From assembly GCA_963784415.1 (NCBI GenBank), contig CAWARK010000011.1, forward strand, positions 236,113 to 300,112: DNA of 64,000 bases, written 5' to 3'. Position numbers and translations under genes: made by a program. A model generated the notes under the pieces. That model had not been told where the DNA came from. It ran no database searches and was given only the letters and a program-made list of their open reading frames with translations. Position 1 is the first letter of the stretch. Every line of letters starts with the position of its first letter. The stretch is from UBA7672 sp963784415. GTDB taxonomy: Bacteria > Pseudomonadota > Alphaproteobacteria > Caulobacterales > Hyphomonadaceae. Below are positions 1 to 8,466 of the stretch, piece after piece.

Positions 1-296
1 TGGCGCCACTGCCGCGTCAGATACCCCCGAAGCGTCTTTGCATCGAGCCGCTTCAGCCGTGCGAGGACATAAGGATAATTCCGGTAATGATCGGTGAAGT
101 GGAAAGTCTCGGGGTCGGCCTCGCAGATGATCTCCCGCTCATCGATCGGCACCTGCCCCAGCACGACGCTGTCATCCTCGTGTCGCAGCCGCGTCAGGAA
201 CTTGCCGAACGCCTTGTAGGCGGGCTCGCCATAGGATGTACCCAGTTCCGTATGCGGAAAGGCCATGACCAGCTCATGAAACTGTTTGGGTCCCAT
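1..296 (-). CDS. MmcQ/YjbR family protein (3' end cut by window edge)
   Basis: The gene runs off the left edge; 98 residues from the start codon are visible. The translation has the typical YjbR/MmcQ pattern: an early FPHTELGTSYGEPAYK segment, then a strand with FLTRLRHEDDS, an acidic IDERE, ADPETFHFTDHY and a YPYVLARL segment. The family adopts a CyaY-like fold. A DNA-binding role has been proposed, but the function is not established. The start is ATG at 296, preceded by a GGGAGGGG purine stretch about 10 bases upstream. It is divergent from lolA, and the two starts are only about 50 bases apart. What lies further downstream is unknown. Confidence 0.75.
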   Translation of the reverse strand, partial: MGPKQFHELVMAFPHTELGTSYGEPAYKAFGKFLTRLRHEDDSVVLGQVPIDEREIICEADPETFHFTDHYRNYPYVLARLKRLDAKTLRGYLTRQWR

Positions 297-345
297 CGCG
301 TTAGCCCCTCCCGGGTGGTGTCACCTGCAGCTTAGGACTGAACCG

Positions 346-1185
346 ATGTTCATGAAAACAGGGCGAAAAATCCTTGGACCGGTCTTGTTTTCGCCCGGGG
401 TGAAGACGAGGTTGGGCCTCATGAGCATCCTGTCCAGCCTTTTCCCCCTCGCCCTTTCGGTCTCCGCGCAAGCTCTGGCTGCGCCGGCTCCTGTTGAGGT
501 CGCGCCTGTTATTCCGGTCGTCGCCCCGGCGGTTACGCCCGCGCCCGCGCCGGTCATGATCGCGCCCAAGCCGGTTGTCGTACCCGCAGTCGTCAAAGCG
601 CCCGCTGCCGAGATCGTGAAGGTTCAGGCGCCCGGCGCGCTCGACCGCAATGCCATCATCGACCGCGTCGCCAAGGCGATGACCGACACCAAGACGGTGC
701 AGGGCCAGTTCACGCAGGTCGACCCCTCGGGCTCGCCCTCCTACGGTTCGTTCTACATCAGCCGCCCCGGCAAGGTGCGGTTCGAGTACACCAAGCCTGA
801 GCCGATCTTCATTGTCTCCGACGGCACAACCGTTTCCATCGAGGAGACGAAGCGCAAATCCTACGACGCCGTGCCGCTGGCTTCGACGCCGCTGAACCTG
901 TTCCTGCGCTCGAACATCGATCTCAAGAAAGACGGCAGCGTCGCGGACGTTCAGACCAGTGGCGGCAACTACTTCGTCACCCTGGTCGACAAGACCGGCG
1001 AAGCCGAAGGCAAGATGATCCTGCAATTCCGCCAGGCGGACTTCGAGCTGATGGGCTGGCGCCAGGTTGACGGCACGGGTGCGGAAACCAGCGTCAAGCT
1101 CAACAACATCCAGAAGAACGTCGCGCTGAAAGCGTCGCTCTTCGTCGTGAAGGATCCCGCCGACGCCGGCGACGACCGTCGCTAG
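346..1185 (+). CDS. lolA: Outer-membrane lipoprotein carrier protein LolA
   Basis: Periplasmic chaperone that carries lipoproteins from LolCDE to the outer membrane. The 279-residue product has a basic N-terminus (KTGRK, KTR), a hydrophobic signal segment at about 26-45 ending in SAQALA, then an Ala/Pro/Val-rich stretch to about residue 95. The LolA beta-fold follows, with KTVQGQFTQ, YGSFYISRPGKVRFEY, FIVSDGT and LNLFLR. The Pro/Ala linker makes it longer than the usual ~200 residues. The start at 346 has AGGA eight bases upstream; 352 and 421 are alternatives, the latter giving a signal with no basic n-region. An inverted repeat follows the stop. Confidence 0.85.
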   Translation: MFMKTGRKILGPVLFSPGVKTRLGLMSILSSLFPLALSVSAQALAAPAPVEVAPVIPVVAPAVTPAPAPVMIAPKPVVVPAVVKAPAAEIVKVQAPGALDRNAIIDRVAKAMTDTKTVQGQFTQVDPSGSPSYGSFYISRPGKVRFEYTKPEPIFIVSDGTTVSIEETKRKSYDAVPLASTPLNLFLRSNIDLKKDGSVADVQTSGGNYFVTLVDKTGEAEGKMILQFRQADFELMGWRQVDGTGAETSVKLNNIQKNVALKASLFVVKDPADAGDDRR

Positions 1186-1194
1186 ACAGCCTTC

Positions 1195-1243
1195 CGCGTG
1201 TCCGGCCGCATGACGTAACGATCCCGGCGTGACCGGACACGCG
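1195..1243 (+). terminator. Inverted repeat after lolA, possible terminator
   Basis: The 11-base arm at 1195-1205 (CGCGTGTCCGG) is perfectly repeated inverted at 1233-1243 and is followed by AAAATTTT. It begins 10 bases after the lolA stop. The loop is long (27 bases), so it is a less certain intrinsic terminator. The rest of the 389-base gap to the exonuclease gene shows no convincing gene. Confidence 0.45.
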
Positions 1244-1574
1244 CAAAATTTTAACCATGTTTCTCGTGACAAAACATCGCGTGCGTGGCTTTATTGCCAC
1301 GTGGATCGAGTCAGCTCGCGCCTGAGCTTCCCCCCGCAGGCGTTCGTAGCGGATCGAATGCCGGACCTATCCACCGGCCCATACGCGCTCCCGGAGCGCA
1401 AAGCGCGCCTGGCCGTCCCCGCGGCTGGGCGCGTCTGTATTTCCTCCATGGTTTTCCCCCACGGTTTTCGCTGCGGATCAGAGCGCTTTTCCTTGATTTG
1501 GGCGCCGGCGCACCCGATTGTCCGGCAGAACGACAGCCCCCACAAAAACCCCAGCCCGGCGCTCCCCCAACGAC

Positions 1575-2390
1575 ATGAACCGCCTCTCCCTGGCGACCTG
1601 GAACATCAACTCGGTCCGCCTCCGCATCGATCGCGTGATCGCCTTCCTGAAGCGGGAGAAGCCGGAAGTCCTGTGCCTGCAGGAGATCAAGTGCCTGGAC
1701 GACCAGTTCCCGCGCAAGGCGTTCGAGGCGGCCGGCTACAAGCACATCCATCTCTCCGGTCAGAAGGGCATGCACGGCGTCGCCATCGTGTCGAAGCTGC
1801 CGATCCGCCCGCTTGAAACGCCGGACTTCTGCCGCCACGGCCATGCGCGCTGCACGGCGGTCGATGTCGCCGGCTTCGAAGTGCAGAACCTCTACGTGCC
1901 CGCCGGCGCCGACATTCCCGATCCCACGCTCAACGAGAAGTTCGCGCACAAGCTCGATTTCGTCGAACGCATGCACGACTTCTACGCGACGCGCGCCGCC
2001 AAGCGCTCTGCTCTGCCGTTGCTTGTCGCGGGCGACATCAACATCGCGCCCGAAGAGAACGATGTCTGGTCGCACCGCCAGCTGCTCAACGTGGTGAGCC
2101 ACACAGCTGTCGAGACCGATGGCCTCAAGCGCATCCTGGCAGATGGCAAGCTCACCGACATCGCGCGCGCCAAGCACAAGCCGGAAGAGAAGCTCTACAC
2201 CTGGTGGAGCTATCGCGCGACCGACTGGCGCGCCTCCAACCGTGGCCGCCGCCTCGATCACTGGTGGGCCGACAAGCGCGCCACGCCGCTCGTCGATATC
2301 GCGAGCTATCGCATCCACACCGACGAACGCGGCGGCGAGAAACCGTCCGACCACGTGCCAGTCACGGTTACTGTCACGGCAGCGGCCTAG
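1575..2390 (+). CDS. xthA: Exodeoxyribonuclease III / AP endonuclease
   Basis: Base-excision repair enzyme of the Mg-dependent exonuclease III family: it cleaves 5' of abasic sites and has 3'-5' exonuclease activity. The 271-residue product has all family landmarks: TWNINSVR near residue 8, the metal-binding LQEIKC with Glu at about 37, GDINIAPEENDVW mid-protein, YTWWSYR, LDHWW, and a C-terminal SDHVPV with the catalytic Asp-His pair. The ATG at 1575 was chosen because MNRLSLATWN is the usual N-terminus; longer readings add an unconserved extension. It is convergent with the sulfotransferase gene, sharing 4 bases at the ends. Confidence 0.93.
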   Translation: MNRLSLATWNINSVRLRIDRVIAFLKREKPEVLCLQEIKCLDDQFPRKAFEAAGYKHIHLSGQKGMHGVAIVSKLPIRPLETPDFCRHGHARCTAVDVAGFEVQNLYVPAGADIPDPTLNEKFAHKLDFVERMHDFYATRAAKRSALPLLVAGDINIAPEENDVWSHRQLLNVVSHTAVETDGLKRILADGKLTDIARAKHKPEEKLYTWWSYRATDWRASNRGRRLDHWWADKRATPLVDIASYRIHTDERGGEKPSDHVPVTVTVTAAA

Positions 2391-3004
2391 GTCTTGCCGG
2401 ACACGAGCTTGAAGAATTCTTCGCGGTCATTGGTTCGCGGGAATGGGTCGGCGGGAACAGGCACGTCGAGAAACGCGCACAGCGGCGCCCAGCCCTGCTT
2501 CACGTCGAACTCCAGCAGGCGGCTGGCCGGGATGGTCGCCTTGACCGCGTCATTGTGCGCGGTGAAGGCCTTGATCAGCCCGTCACGATCAAGACCGCCA
2601 GGAATGCCGGCCTTCTCGAGCACCTTGACCACCATGTTCAACCAGGGCTGCATTTCGGGCGGCGCGTTGTCCTTCCCGCCAAGCACCTTGTAGATGGTCT
2701 CGCCAAAACTCTCCGCCCAGCTTTCGGGACTGCGCGTGGAGAGAACAAACTTTGCATCTGGATAAGCGACAACGAGTTCACGAAAGAACGAGGCGGTTGG
2801 CCAGTCCACCGCACTGCCATGTCCGGCATAGATCGCCGTCCAGTCGGGACGCCCGGCGACAGCCGCATCCCACAACGGAACCTGCACCGGCATGTTCTGC
2901 CTGACGCCTTCCATGTGATGGCAGGGTCCAAGCCCGAGCTGGTTGAGTGCGGCCTTGAGCGAATATGTGCCCGTGCGTCCGAGCCCGGCGCCAATGACCT
3001 GCAT
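2387..3004 (-). CDS. Sulfotransferase-family protein
   Basis: Of 205 residues. The N-terminal MQVIGAGLGRTGTYSLKAAL resembles the 5'-phosphosulfate-binding loop of PAPS-dependent sulfotransferases, and FVLSTRSPESWAES looks like the 3'-phosphate region. HHMEGV and the C-terminal PFPRTNDREEF are typical of the short bacterial branch. The acceptor substrate cannot be read from the sequence. The start at 3004 is preferred because the glycine-rich loop normally follows the first Met at once. A stretch of GGGGACGGG lies upstream at somewhat long spacing. It is divergent from the lipoprotein gene at 3139. Confidence 0.7.
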   Translation of the reverse strand: MQVIGAGLGRTGTYSLKAALNQLGLGPCHHMEGVRQNMPVQVPLWDAAVAGRPDWTAIYAGHGSAVDWPTASFFRELVVAYPDAKFVLSTRSPESWAESFGETIYKVLGGKDNAPPEMQPWLNMVVKVLEKAGIPGGLDRDGLIKAFTAHNDAVKATIPASRLLEFDVKQGWAPLCAFLDVPVPADPFPRTNDREEFFKLVSGKT

Positions 3005-3138
3005 GCTGTGTACCCGTCCCCAAAGACGGGATGCTATATCGCGGCATGTGGGAGTACAACGCAGGCTGCAGTTACGTAGCGTGACCATTGAGCGTTCGCT
3101 GGAGCGAGCTATGTGGTTCACTGACAGGAGAACTCGCC

Positions 3139-3738
3139 GTGAAACACATCGCCCTTCTTGCCGTCTCGATGATCGCCCTCGCCGCGTGCGGTGGCGAGAC
3201 GCCCGCGCCCGCCGTCCCCACGGTCGAGACGCCGCCGGCCGCGATTGAAACGCCCGTCACCAGCGCTGCGCTCACCTCGCAAGGCTGGGGCCCGCTGAAG
3301 ATCGGCATGACGAAGGACGAAGTGCTCACCGCCGTCGGCGACCAGCGCGATCCTGATGCCGTCGGCATTCCCGGCGACTGCCTCGAGTATCAGCCGAAGA
3401 ACGCGCCTGAATTTCTCTGGGTCATGATCGAGGCGGGCAAGCTCACCCGCATCACCATCGCCGACATGTCGAAGCTGAAGACCGACAAGGGTCTTGGGCT
3501 GGGCGACAGCGCCGAAGCGGTGAAGGAAGCCTACGGCGCCGCCGCCGTGGCAACCCCGCACAAATACCAGGACAAGCCCGCCGAATACATCACCGTCTGG
3601 GACGGTGGCCCGCGCAAGGAACCCTACGTCGAGGACGAAACCGCGCGCGGCCTCGTCTACGAAGTCGACGGCACGGGGAAAGTCGGCGCCATCCACGCCG
3701 GCAGCCCGAGCATCCAGTATGTCGAGGGCTGCGCCTAA
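3139..3738 (+). CDS. Hypothetical lipoprotein
   Basis: A 199-residue predicted lipoprotein: short basic start, hydrophobic ALLAVSMIALAAC with a lipobox Cys at residue 17, then an Ala/Pro/Thr-rich linker. The mature part has GWGPLKIGMTKDEVLTAVG, a pattern seen in small periplasmic domains that regulate or fold like BamE/SmpA. Translation starts with GTG at 3139, supported by CAGGAG eight bases upstream. The 3' end overlaps the convergent gene at 3735 by 4 bases. The BamE-like resemblance is inference; no function is assigned. Confidence 0.7.
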   Translation: MKHIALLAVSMIALAACGGETPAPAVPTVETPPAAIETPVTSAALTSQGWGPLKIGMTKDEVLTAVGDQRDPDAVGIPGDCLEYQPKNAPEFLWVMIEAGKLTRITIADMSKLKTDKGLGLGDSAEAVKEAYGAAAVATPHKYQDKPAEYITVWDGGPRKEPYVEDETARGLVYEVDGTGKVGAIHAGSPSIQYVEGCA

Positions 3739-4241
3739 CGCTCGACATACGCGCGCAAGCCGCCAAAAAACGCCGACACCTCGCGCGCACGCCCGCTGCG
3801 ATCCAGCGCCGCGAGTGACGCTGGCGTTTCCGCGTCCCACTCCAGCGCGTCGACAAGCGCGCGCCGACACGCCGCCTGCTCGGACGTCAGCGGCAGTTTA
3901 TCCGCCTCGCGCAGAAGCAGCAGCATTTCATGCACGCGCCGCATGGCGCCGAACGCGTCGAACATGCTGCGCGCGATCTCCTCGTCCTCCCGCCATGACT
4001 GGCCCGCGAACAGGCGCGTCACGCGCTGGCCCGCCCCGAGGCAATCGAACCTCACACACCCCGCGAATCCGCTCTCCTCGCGCTGCGCGTGGATCGTGCA
4101 GCGATCCCGCGTCGACAGGTTGAGGCACGCCCTTCCCGCGGGCTTGTCGAACGCGAACAGGTGTGAGGCGTCGAAAGCCAGCGCGACGCAGCAAAGCGCC
4201 GCGCATTGCGCGCAATCCGCGCGCAGCGAAACATCCGTCAT
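3735..4241 (-). CDS. Cysteine-rich putative metal-binding protein
   Basis: A 168-residue cytosolic protein with conserved-looking cysteines: DCAQCAALCC at residues 9-18, ACLNLSTRDRC in the middle, then GCVRFDCLGAGQ. The spacing recalls proteins thought to bind Fe-S or zinc (YkgJ-like), and similar Cys patterns occur in short proteins sometimes labelled pentapeptide-repeat. The C-terminal half is helical and acidic. The purine run upstream of the ATG (GGAAAATCGCC) is a weak ribosome site. No pathway can be proposed from its neighbours (a lipoprotein and cenR). Confidence 0.6.
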   Translation of the reverse strand: MTDVSLRADCAQCAALCCVALAFDASHLFAFDKPAGRACLNLSTRDRCTIHAQREESGFAGCVRFDCLGAGQRVTRLFAGQSWREDEEIARSMFDAFGAMRRVHEMLLLLREADKLPLTSEQAACRRALVDALEWDAETPASLAALDRSGRAREVSAFFGGLRAYVER

Positions 4242-4319
4242 GGCGATTTTCCAGCAAGGCTCCGCCCGCGCCGCGTTCGCGGACGTCAGGACGATGCGGC
4301 GTAGGGGGACAGCTTCAGG

Positions 4320-4357
4320 ACAAAAACAAATCGCCGGCCCCTCTCGGGACCGGCGAT
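4320..4357 (-). terminator. Intrinsic terminator downstream of cenR
   Basis: The arms ATCGCCGG (4330-4337) and CCGGCGAT (4350-4357) form an 8-bp stem with further GC pairing inside. Read on the minus strand, the stem is followed by a T-rich tail (TTTGTTTTTG, 4320-4329). It lies 44 bases beyond the cenR stop. Confidence 0.75.
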
Positions 4358-4400
4358 GCTCAAAACCTAGCAGCCGGGCTTTGCGCCGGTCAAGTTGACC

Positions 4401-5087
4401 TTACGCCTGCAGCCGATACCCGCCGCTCTCGGTCAGCAGCAGCCGCGCATTTGCGGGATCCGGCTCGATCTTCTGGCGCAGGCGATAGATGTGCGTCTCG
4501 AGCGTGTGCGTCGTGACGTTGGCGTTGTAGCCCCACACTTCCGACAGCAGCTCCTCGCGCCCGACCGGCTTGCCGCCCGCGCGATAGAGATATTTGAGGA
4601 TGTTGGTCTCTTTCTCGGTGAGCCGGATCTTGCGGTCCTTCTCGTCGACCAGCAGCTTCGCCGCCGGGCGGAACTCGTACGGCCCCAGCCGGAAAGTTGC
4701 GTCTTCACTTTGCTCAAACGTCCGCAAGTGCGCCCGCACGCGCGCCAGCAGGACGGAGAACTTGAACGGCTTGGTGACGTAATCGTTCGCGCCGGAATCC
4801 AGCCCGAGGATCGCATCCGCGTCCGTCGACTGGCCCGTCAGCATCACGATCGGCGCGGCGATGCCGTGTTTCCGCATCAGACGGCAGGCATCCCGCCCGT
4901 CCATGTCCGGCAGCTCGACGTCGAGAATGACGAGGTCGGCCCGCTCTTCCTCGGCCTTCTTGATGCCCTCGCCTGCCGACCCGGCATGGACAATCTTGAA
5001 GCCCTCATGCAGCTCGAACTGCTCGGCCAGCGCCTCACGCAGTTCCTGATCGTCGTCGACCAGCAGGATCGTCTTTGCGGCGGTCAT
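4401..5087 (-). CDS. cenR: CenR-like OmpR-family response regulator
   Basis: Two-domain response regulator of 228 residues. The receiver has the acidic pocket VDDDQE (10-15), the phosphoacceptor Asp56 in VILDVELPD, the signalling Thr in VMLTGQ and Lys in YVTKPF. The C-terminal winged helix has LTEKETNILKYLYRAGG and THTLETHIYRLRQKIE. It closely matches the Caulobacter essential envelope regulator CenR as I remember it, which is also near the origin. Start 5087 (MTAAKTILL) is preferred over 5123, with GGGAG 11 bases upstream. It is divergent from an L,D-transpeptidase gene; the CenK kinase is not in the window. Confidence 0.85.
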   Translation of the reverse strand: MTAAKTILLVDDDQELREALAEQFELHEGFKIVHAGSAGEGIKKAEEERADLVILDVELPDMDGRDACRLMRKHGIAAPIVMLTGQSTDADAILGLDSGANDYVTKPFKFSVLLARVRAHLRTFEQSEDATFRLGPYEFRPAAKLLVDEKDRKIRLTEKETNILKYLYRAGGKPVGREELLSEVWGYNANVTTHTLETHIYRLRQKIEPDPANARLLLTESGGYRLQA

Positions 5088-5200
5088 GTCGTGGGCGTCT
5101 CCCGTCCCCGTCTCCACAGCCATCTATGTGTGGTGCGGGGAATGTGAAGTCTAGGTAGAATGGCCCAATCAAGGAAGCCATTCACGAAGCGGACAGCGAC

Positions 5201-5713
5201 ATGGCGAATGCGTCTTTCACAGCTGATTCAGGCGGTATCCTGCGCTGGGCGGGCGGCGAGGCCCGCTGCGCGCTCGGAAAAGGGGGCGTCACCCCGGCCA
5301 ACGCCAAGCGCGAAGGCGATGGCGCAACGCCTCTTGGCGTCTGGCCGATGCGTCAGGTTTTCTGGCGCGCCGACCGTCTGGAGCGCCCGGTCACAGCCCT
5401 TCCCGCCGACGCCCTCATCCCCGAAGCCGGCTGGTGCGACGACCCTACCAGCCCGCTCTACAACTTCCCCGTCGCGCTGCCCTTCCCCCTCAGCCACGAG
5501 AAACTCTGGCGCGAGGACGCGCTTTACGACGTCATCGTCGTGCTCGGCTACAACGACAATCCGGTCTTGCCCGGCAGGGGCAGCGCCATCTTCCTGCACG
5601 TCGCCCACCCGGATTACTCGCCTACCGAGGGATGCGTCGCCTGCTCGCGCGAAGACCTTCTCGCCCTGCTGAGCCACGCGAAACTGGGCGATGCGCTGGA
5701 GATCGCCAGGTAG
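5201..5713 (+). CDS. L,D-transpeptidase family (YkuD) protein
   Basis: A 170-residue YkuD-type domain. The catalytic region is recognisable in HVAHPDYSPTEGCVACS, with the His and the catalytic Cys of the family motif. Upstream elements are GDGATPLGVWPMR and DDPTSPLYN. No obvious signal peptide is present, which is odd for a peptidoglycan cross-linking enzyme. Many alphaproteobacterial members look the same, and they may be exported unconventionally or act on cytosolic precursors. It is divergent from cenR, a regulator of envelope genes, so co-regulation is plausible but inferred. Confidence 0.8.
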   Translation: MANASFTADSGGILRWAGGEARCALGKGGVTPANAKREGDGATPLGVWPMRQVFWRADRLERPVTALPADALIPEAGWCDDPTSPLYNFPVALPFPLSHEKLWREDALYDVIVVLGYNDNPVLPGRGSAIFLHVAHPDYSPTEGCVACSREDLLALLSHAKLGDALEIAR

Positions 5714-5768
5714 CTCCGCTCCCCTACGACAAATCGACAACTCCTCCGCCACCCGCTAGCAACCGCGC

Positions 5769-6434
5769 ATGAGCAACAAGACCGCCCTCAACATCTTCTT
5801 CGTCTTCGCCGCCCTGATGGCGATGGGCCACCTCGCGAATGACTGGGTGAACCTCGCCCAGCCTTGGGGCCTCGTCTGGAAAGCCTCGGGCATTGTCCTG
5901 CTCGGCCTCTACGCCCTGTCGCAGCGCGCCTGGCTCGCCGCCCTCGCCCTCTTCCTCTGCGCTGCCGGCGACGTCCTGCTCGAGATCTACTTCGTCGCCG
6001 GCATGGCGGCGTTTGCGCTCGGCCATGTCGTCTACATCTTCTGCTTCCTCGAATGGGGCCGCGTCCTCGGCCCCAACAAGCGCGACCGCCCGGTCGCCGG
6101 ACTCGTGGTCATCGTCTCGCTGGCGATGCTCGGCTGGATGGTCCCCGGCATGGGCGACCTCCTGATCCCCGCCCTGATCTATCAGGCGATCATCACGGTG
6201 ATGGTCGCAACCGCCATGGTCGTGAAAGCCCCGATGCTGGCGCGTCTCGGCGCCGTCATTTTCATGCTGTCCGACACGCTGATCGCCATCGGCAAGTTCA
6301 CGGACACGGGTGTCCCGCCCGGCTCCGTCTGGATCACCTATGCCGGCGCGCAGATCATGATCGCGTGGGGACTTTCTCGGATTGCGCCCTATCGCGATCG
6401 CAAGGCAGCGCAAATCGCCAGCGCATCCGCATGA
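5769..6434 (+). CDS. YhhN family membrane protein (lysoplasmalogenase-like)
   Basis: A 221-residue integral membrane protein with about eight hydrophobic segments. The YhhN signatures are the acidic membrane residues in FLCAAGDVLLE and FMLSDTLIAIGKF, plus GHVVYIFCF. The family includes eukaryotic TMEM86 lysoplasmalogenases that hydrolyse vinyl-ether lipids; the bacterial substrate is unknown. It follows the L,D-transpeptidase by 55 bases and may be co-transcribed. A palindromic repeat element begins directly after its stop codon. Confidence 0.8.
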   Translation: MSNKTALNIFFVFAALMAMGHLANDWVNLAQPWGLVWKASGIVLLGLYALSQRAWLAALALFLCAAGDVLLEIYFVAGMAAFALGHVVYIFCFLEWGRVLGPNKRDRPVAGLVVIVSLAMLGWMVPGMGDLLIPALIYQAIITVMVATAMVVKAPMLARLGAVIFMLSDTLIAIGKFTDTGVPPGSVWITYAGAQIMIAWGLSRIAPYRDRKAAQIASASA

Positions 6435-6435
6435 C

Positions 6436-6555
6436 CGCTCGTCCCGACGAAAGTCGGGACCCAGGAACGGTTGGGCGACGCTAACGGAATTGAAGCTGCA
6501 AGCCGGAACAAGCTTCGCCGCGATCCCTGGATCCCGACGTCCGTCGGGATGAGCG
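6436..6555. repeat. Palindromic dispersed repeat, family A
   Basis: A 30-base arm at 6436-6465 and its imperfect inverted copy at 6526-6555 (five mismatches) both contain the core TCCCGAC-n-GTCGGGA. It lies in the gap between convergent genes. Related long inverted repeats with CATCCCGG ... CCGGGATG ends occur at 18904-19007 and 58012-58128. Confidence 0.75.
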
Positions 6556-6563
6556 GAGAAAGA

Positions 6564-7247
6564 TCAGCTGCCCCGCGCCCCAAACAGCGCAGACCCAACC
6601 CGCACGCTCGTCGCGCCGAACATCACCGCGATCTCGTAATCCGCGCTCATGCCCATCGATAGCTTCGCCACGCCATTGCGCGCCGCGATCTTCGCCAGCA
6701 GCGCAAAGTGCGGCCCCGCAGGTTCATCCGCCGGCGGAATGCACATCAGCCCCTCGATCGCAAAGCCATAGTCGCGCCGCATCGAGCCAATGAACGCATC
6801 CGCATCCAGCGGCGCAACGCCGGCCTTCTGCTCTTCCTCGCCCGTGTTCACCTGAACGTAGAGAAGCGGCGTCTTTCCCTCTTTCGCAAACGCATCGGCG
6901 AGCGCGACCGCCAGCTTGGTCCGGTCCAGCGTCTCGATCACGTCGAACAGGGCTGCCGCTTCGCGCGCCTTGTTGCTTTGCAGAGGCCCGATCAGGCGAA
7001 GGTCGAGATCTGGATACGCCCCACGCCGCGCGACCCAGCGGCCCTCGGCCTCCTGCACGCGGTTCTCGCCAAAGATGCGCTGGCCCGTCGCCAGCATGGC
7101 GTCGATGCGCTCATCCGGCTGCACTTTCGAGACAGCCACAAGCTCGACAGACGCAGCATCTCGTTTCGCGGCCTTGGCGGCGGCGGCGATGCGCGCAACA
7201 ACATCTGCGCGCGCATTCGCGATTTCGGTCACAACAGTTTCGTCCAT
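6564..7247 (-). CDS. YggS family pyridoxal-5'-phosphate homeostasis protein
   Basis: A 227-residue TIM-barrel PLP-binding protein (PLPBP/YggS/ProSC). Lys41 in ELVAVSKVQP is the expected Schiff-base lysine. Other landmarks are FGENRVQEA, LIGPLQSNKAR, LYVQVNTGEEEQKAG, GLMCIPP and LSMGMSADYEIA with the phosphate-binding GATSVRVGSALFG at the C-terminus. It buffers free PLP and influences amino-acid and keto-acid pools; no catalysis is known. The ATG at 7247 is on the opposite strand from, and overlaps, the start of the ThiE-like gene, so the two promoters must lie inside each other's 5' regions. Confidence 0.92.
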   Translation of the reverse strand: MDETVVTEIANARADVVARIAAAAKAAKRDAASVELVAVSKVQPDERIDAMLATGQRIFGENRVQEAEGRWVARRGAYPDLDLRLIGPLQSNKAREAAALFDVIETLDRTKLAVALADAFAKEGKTPLLYVQVNTGEEEQKAGVAPLDADAFIGSMRRDYGFAIEGLMCIPPADEPAGPHFALLAKIAARNGVAKLSMGMSADYEIAVMFGATSVRVGSALFGARGS

Positions 7248-7884
7248 GAGTCAGTCTCAACCTCAAACCGCGACCCGCCGCAAGCTCATGGCGGCCGCGC
7301 GTCTCGCAAAACCCGCGCGCGCGCGAGATGGCCGCGCCCTTCCCCGCGCCTTCTTCGTCACCGATCCCGTCCGCACGCCCGACCCGCTGGCGATCATAAA
7401 GCGGCTGCCGCGCGGCTTCGGCGTGATCTGGCGCCATTTCGGCAGCCCGAGCCGCCTCGCCACCGGCCTCGTCCTTGCCCGCGCCTGCCGGAAGCGCGGC
7501 CTGATCCTGCTCGTCGCCAATGATCCCGCGCTTGCCGCGCGCATCGGCGCCGACGGCGTCCACTGGCCCGAACGCCAGCTGAAAGGCATCCGCGCGCGCA
7601 AGCCCGGATCGATTGAAACAGCCGCCGCGCATTCCCGCGCCGCAATCGCGCGGGCAGCTGCACTTGGCGTCGATGCCGTGCTGGTCTCGGCCGTCTTCCC
7701 AAGCCAGAGCCCGACAGCAGGCCCAGCCCTCGGCGCGCTTCGCTTTCGCCAGCTGACGCGCACCGCGCCGCTTCCCGTCTACGCGCTGGGCGGCATCGGG
7801 GCGGGCAACGCCGCACGCGCAATGCACAACGCAGCCGGCTGGGCTGCGATCGAAGGGGTCATGGAAGGTTGGAAGAAGCGCTAG
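7246..7884 (+). CDS. Thiamine phosphate synthase-like (ThiE/TenI) protein
   Basis: A 212-residue product with a TIM-barrel of the ThiE/TenI type: FFVTDP early, LLVANDPALAARIGADGVHWPE in the middle, AAHSRAAIARAAALGVDAVLVSAVFPSQS and the C-terminal YALGGIG. The typical ThiE pyrophosphate-binding residues appear diverged, so TenI-like or an altered substrate is possible. The first ~40 residues are Arg/Ala rich and not family-like; a later Met at 7288 could be the true start. Neither start has a good ribosome site. It is convergent with the NtrZ-like gene, with 3 bases between them. Confidence 0.68.
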   Translation: MSQSQPQTATRRKLMAAARLAKPARARDGRALPRAFFVTDPVRTPDPLAIIKRLPRGFGVIWRHFGSPSRLATGLVLARACRKRGLILLVANDPALAARIGADGVHWPERQLKGIRARKPGSIETAAAHSRAAIARAAALGVDAVLVSAVFPSQSPTAGPALGALRFRQLTRTAPLPVYALGGIGAGNAARAMHNAAGWAAIEGVMEGWKKR

Positions 7885-7887
7885 GCG

Positions 7888-8367
7888 CTAGAAGGAAAAA
7901 GCCGACTCGATGCGAACCGAGGCTTCCGTATTGCCCTGGCGGCCGAAATTCTGCGCCGGGTTGGACAGCGACGCGGCCAGCGAGTCGCCCTTCACCGTAA
8001 CGCCGCCGCCGAGGCGGAAGCGCGGCGTGACCTGATAGCCAACGCCTGCGGTGACTTCTTCACGCGGAAACAGGTCGTTCGGCGAACGGCTGGTGAGGTC
8101 GAGCGTGACATCCCAGTTGCCGGCCGGTTTCCATTTCAGTTCGAGCTGGTCCTTGGCGACCGGTCCGATCGGCATCAGCGTGCGTTCGGTTTCGCCACGG
8201 TTGATGCCGAGGCCGAAGCTGAACTGCGAGGCGGCTTGATCCTGCGCGGTGGTCTGGCCAGTCCGGGCGGCAGGCTGCGATGAGGCAGGCGCGGTCGTCA
8301 CCTGCGCAAAGGCAGGGGCAGCAGCCAGGCTGGCGGCAAGACAGAAAAGAGACGCCGAGATGCGCAT
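7888..8367 (-). CDS. NtrZ-like periplasmic protein
   Basis: A 159-residue exported protein with signal peptide MRISASLFCLAASLAAAPAFA, then a Gln/Ala/Thr-rich stretch and a beta-rich domain (LELKWKPAGNWDVTLDLTSR, EEVTAGVGYQVTPRFRLGGG) ending in Phe, like an outer-membrane or periplasmic beta structure. It resembles the family named after Caulobacter NtrZ, a periplasmic inhibitor of the histidine kinase NtrY, whose gene is also close to cenR and the origin. That identity rests on memory and position. The start at 8367 has GAGAGGG just upstream. No ntrY/ntrX is in the window. Confidence 0.55.
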   Translation of the reverse strand: MRISASLFCLAASLAAAPAFAQVTTAPASSQPAARTGQTTAQDQAASQFSFGLGINRGETERTLMPIGPVAKDQLELKWKPAGNWDVTLDLTSRSPNDLFPREEVTAGVGYQVTPRFRLGGGVTVKGDSLAASLSNPAQNFGRQGNTEASVRIESAFSF

Positions 8368-8466
8368 GTCCACCCTCTCTGACGATATAGTACGCACGAC
8401 TCAAGCGACAAAAGTTAATGAAAACGGGTTGGCGGGTCTTCTCGGAGCATTATCCGCCGGGTGTCA

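Noticed and set aside
1285..1578. Possible small gene in the lolA-exonuclease gap
   Set aside because: Pro/Arg/Gly-rich frames with no ribosome site and no family resemblance.
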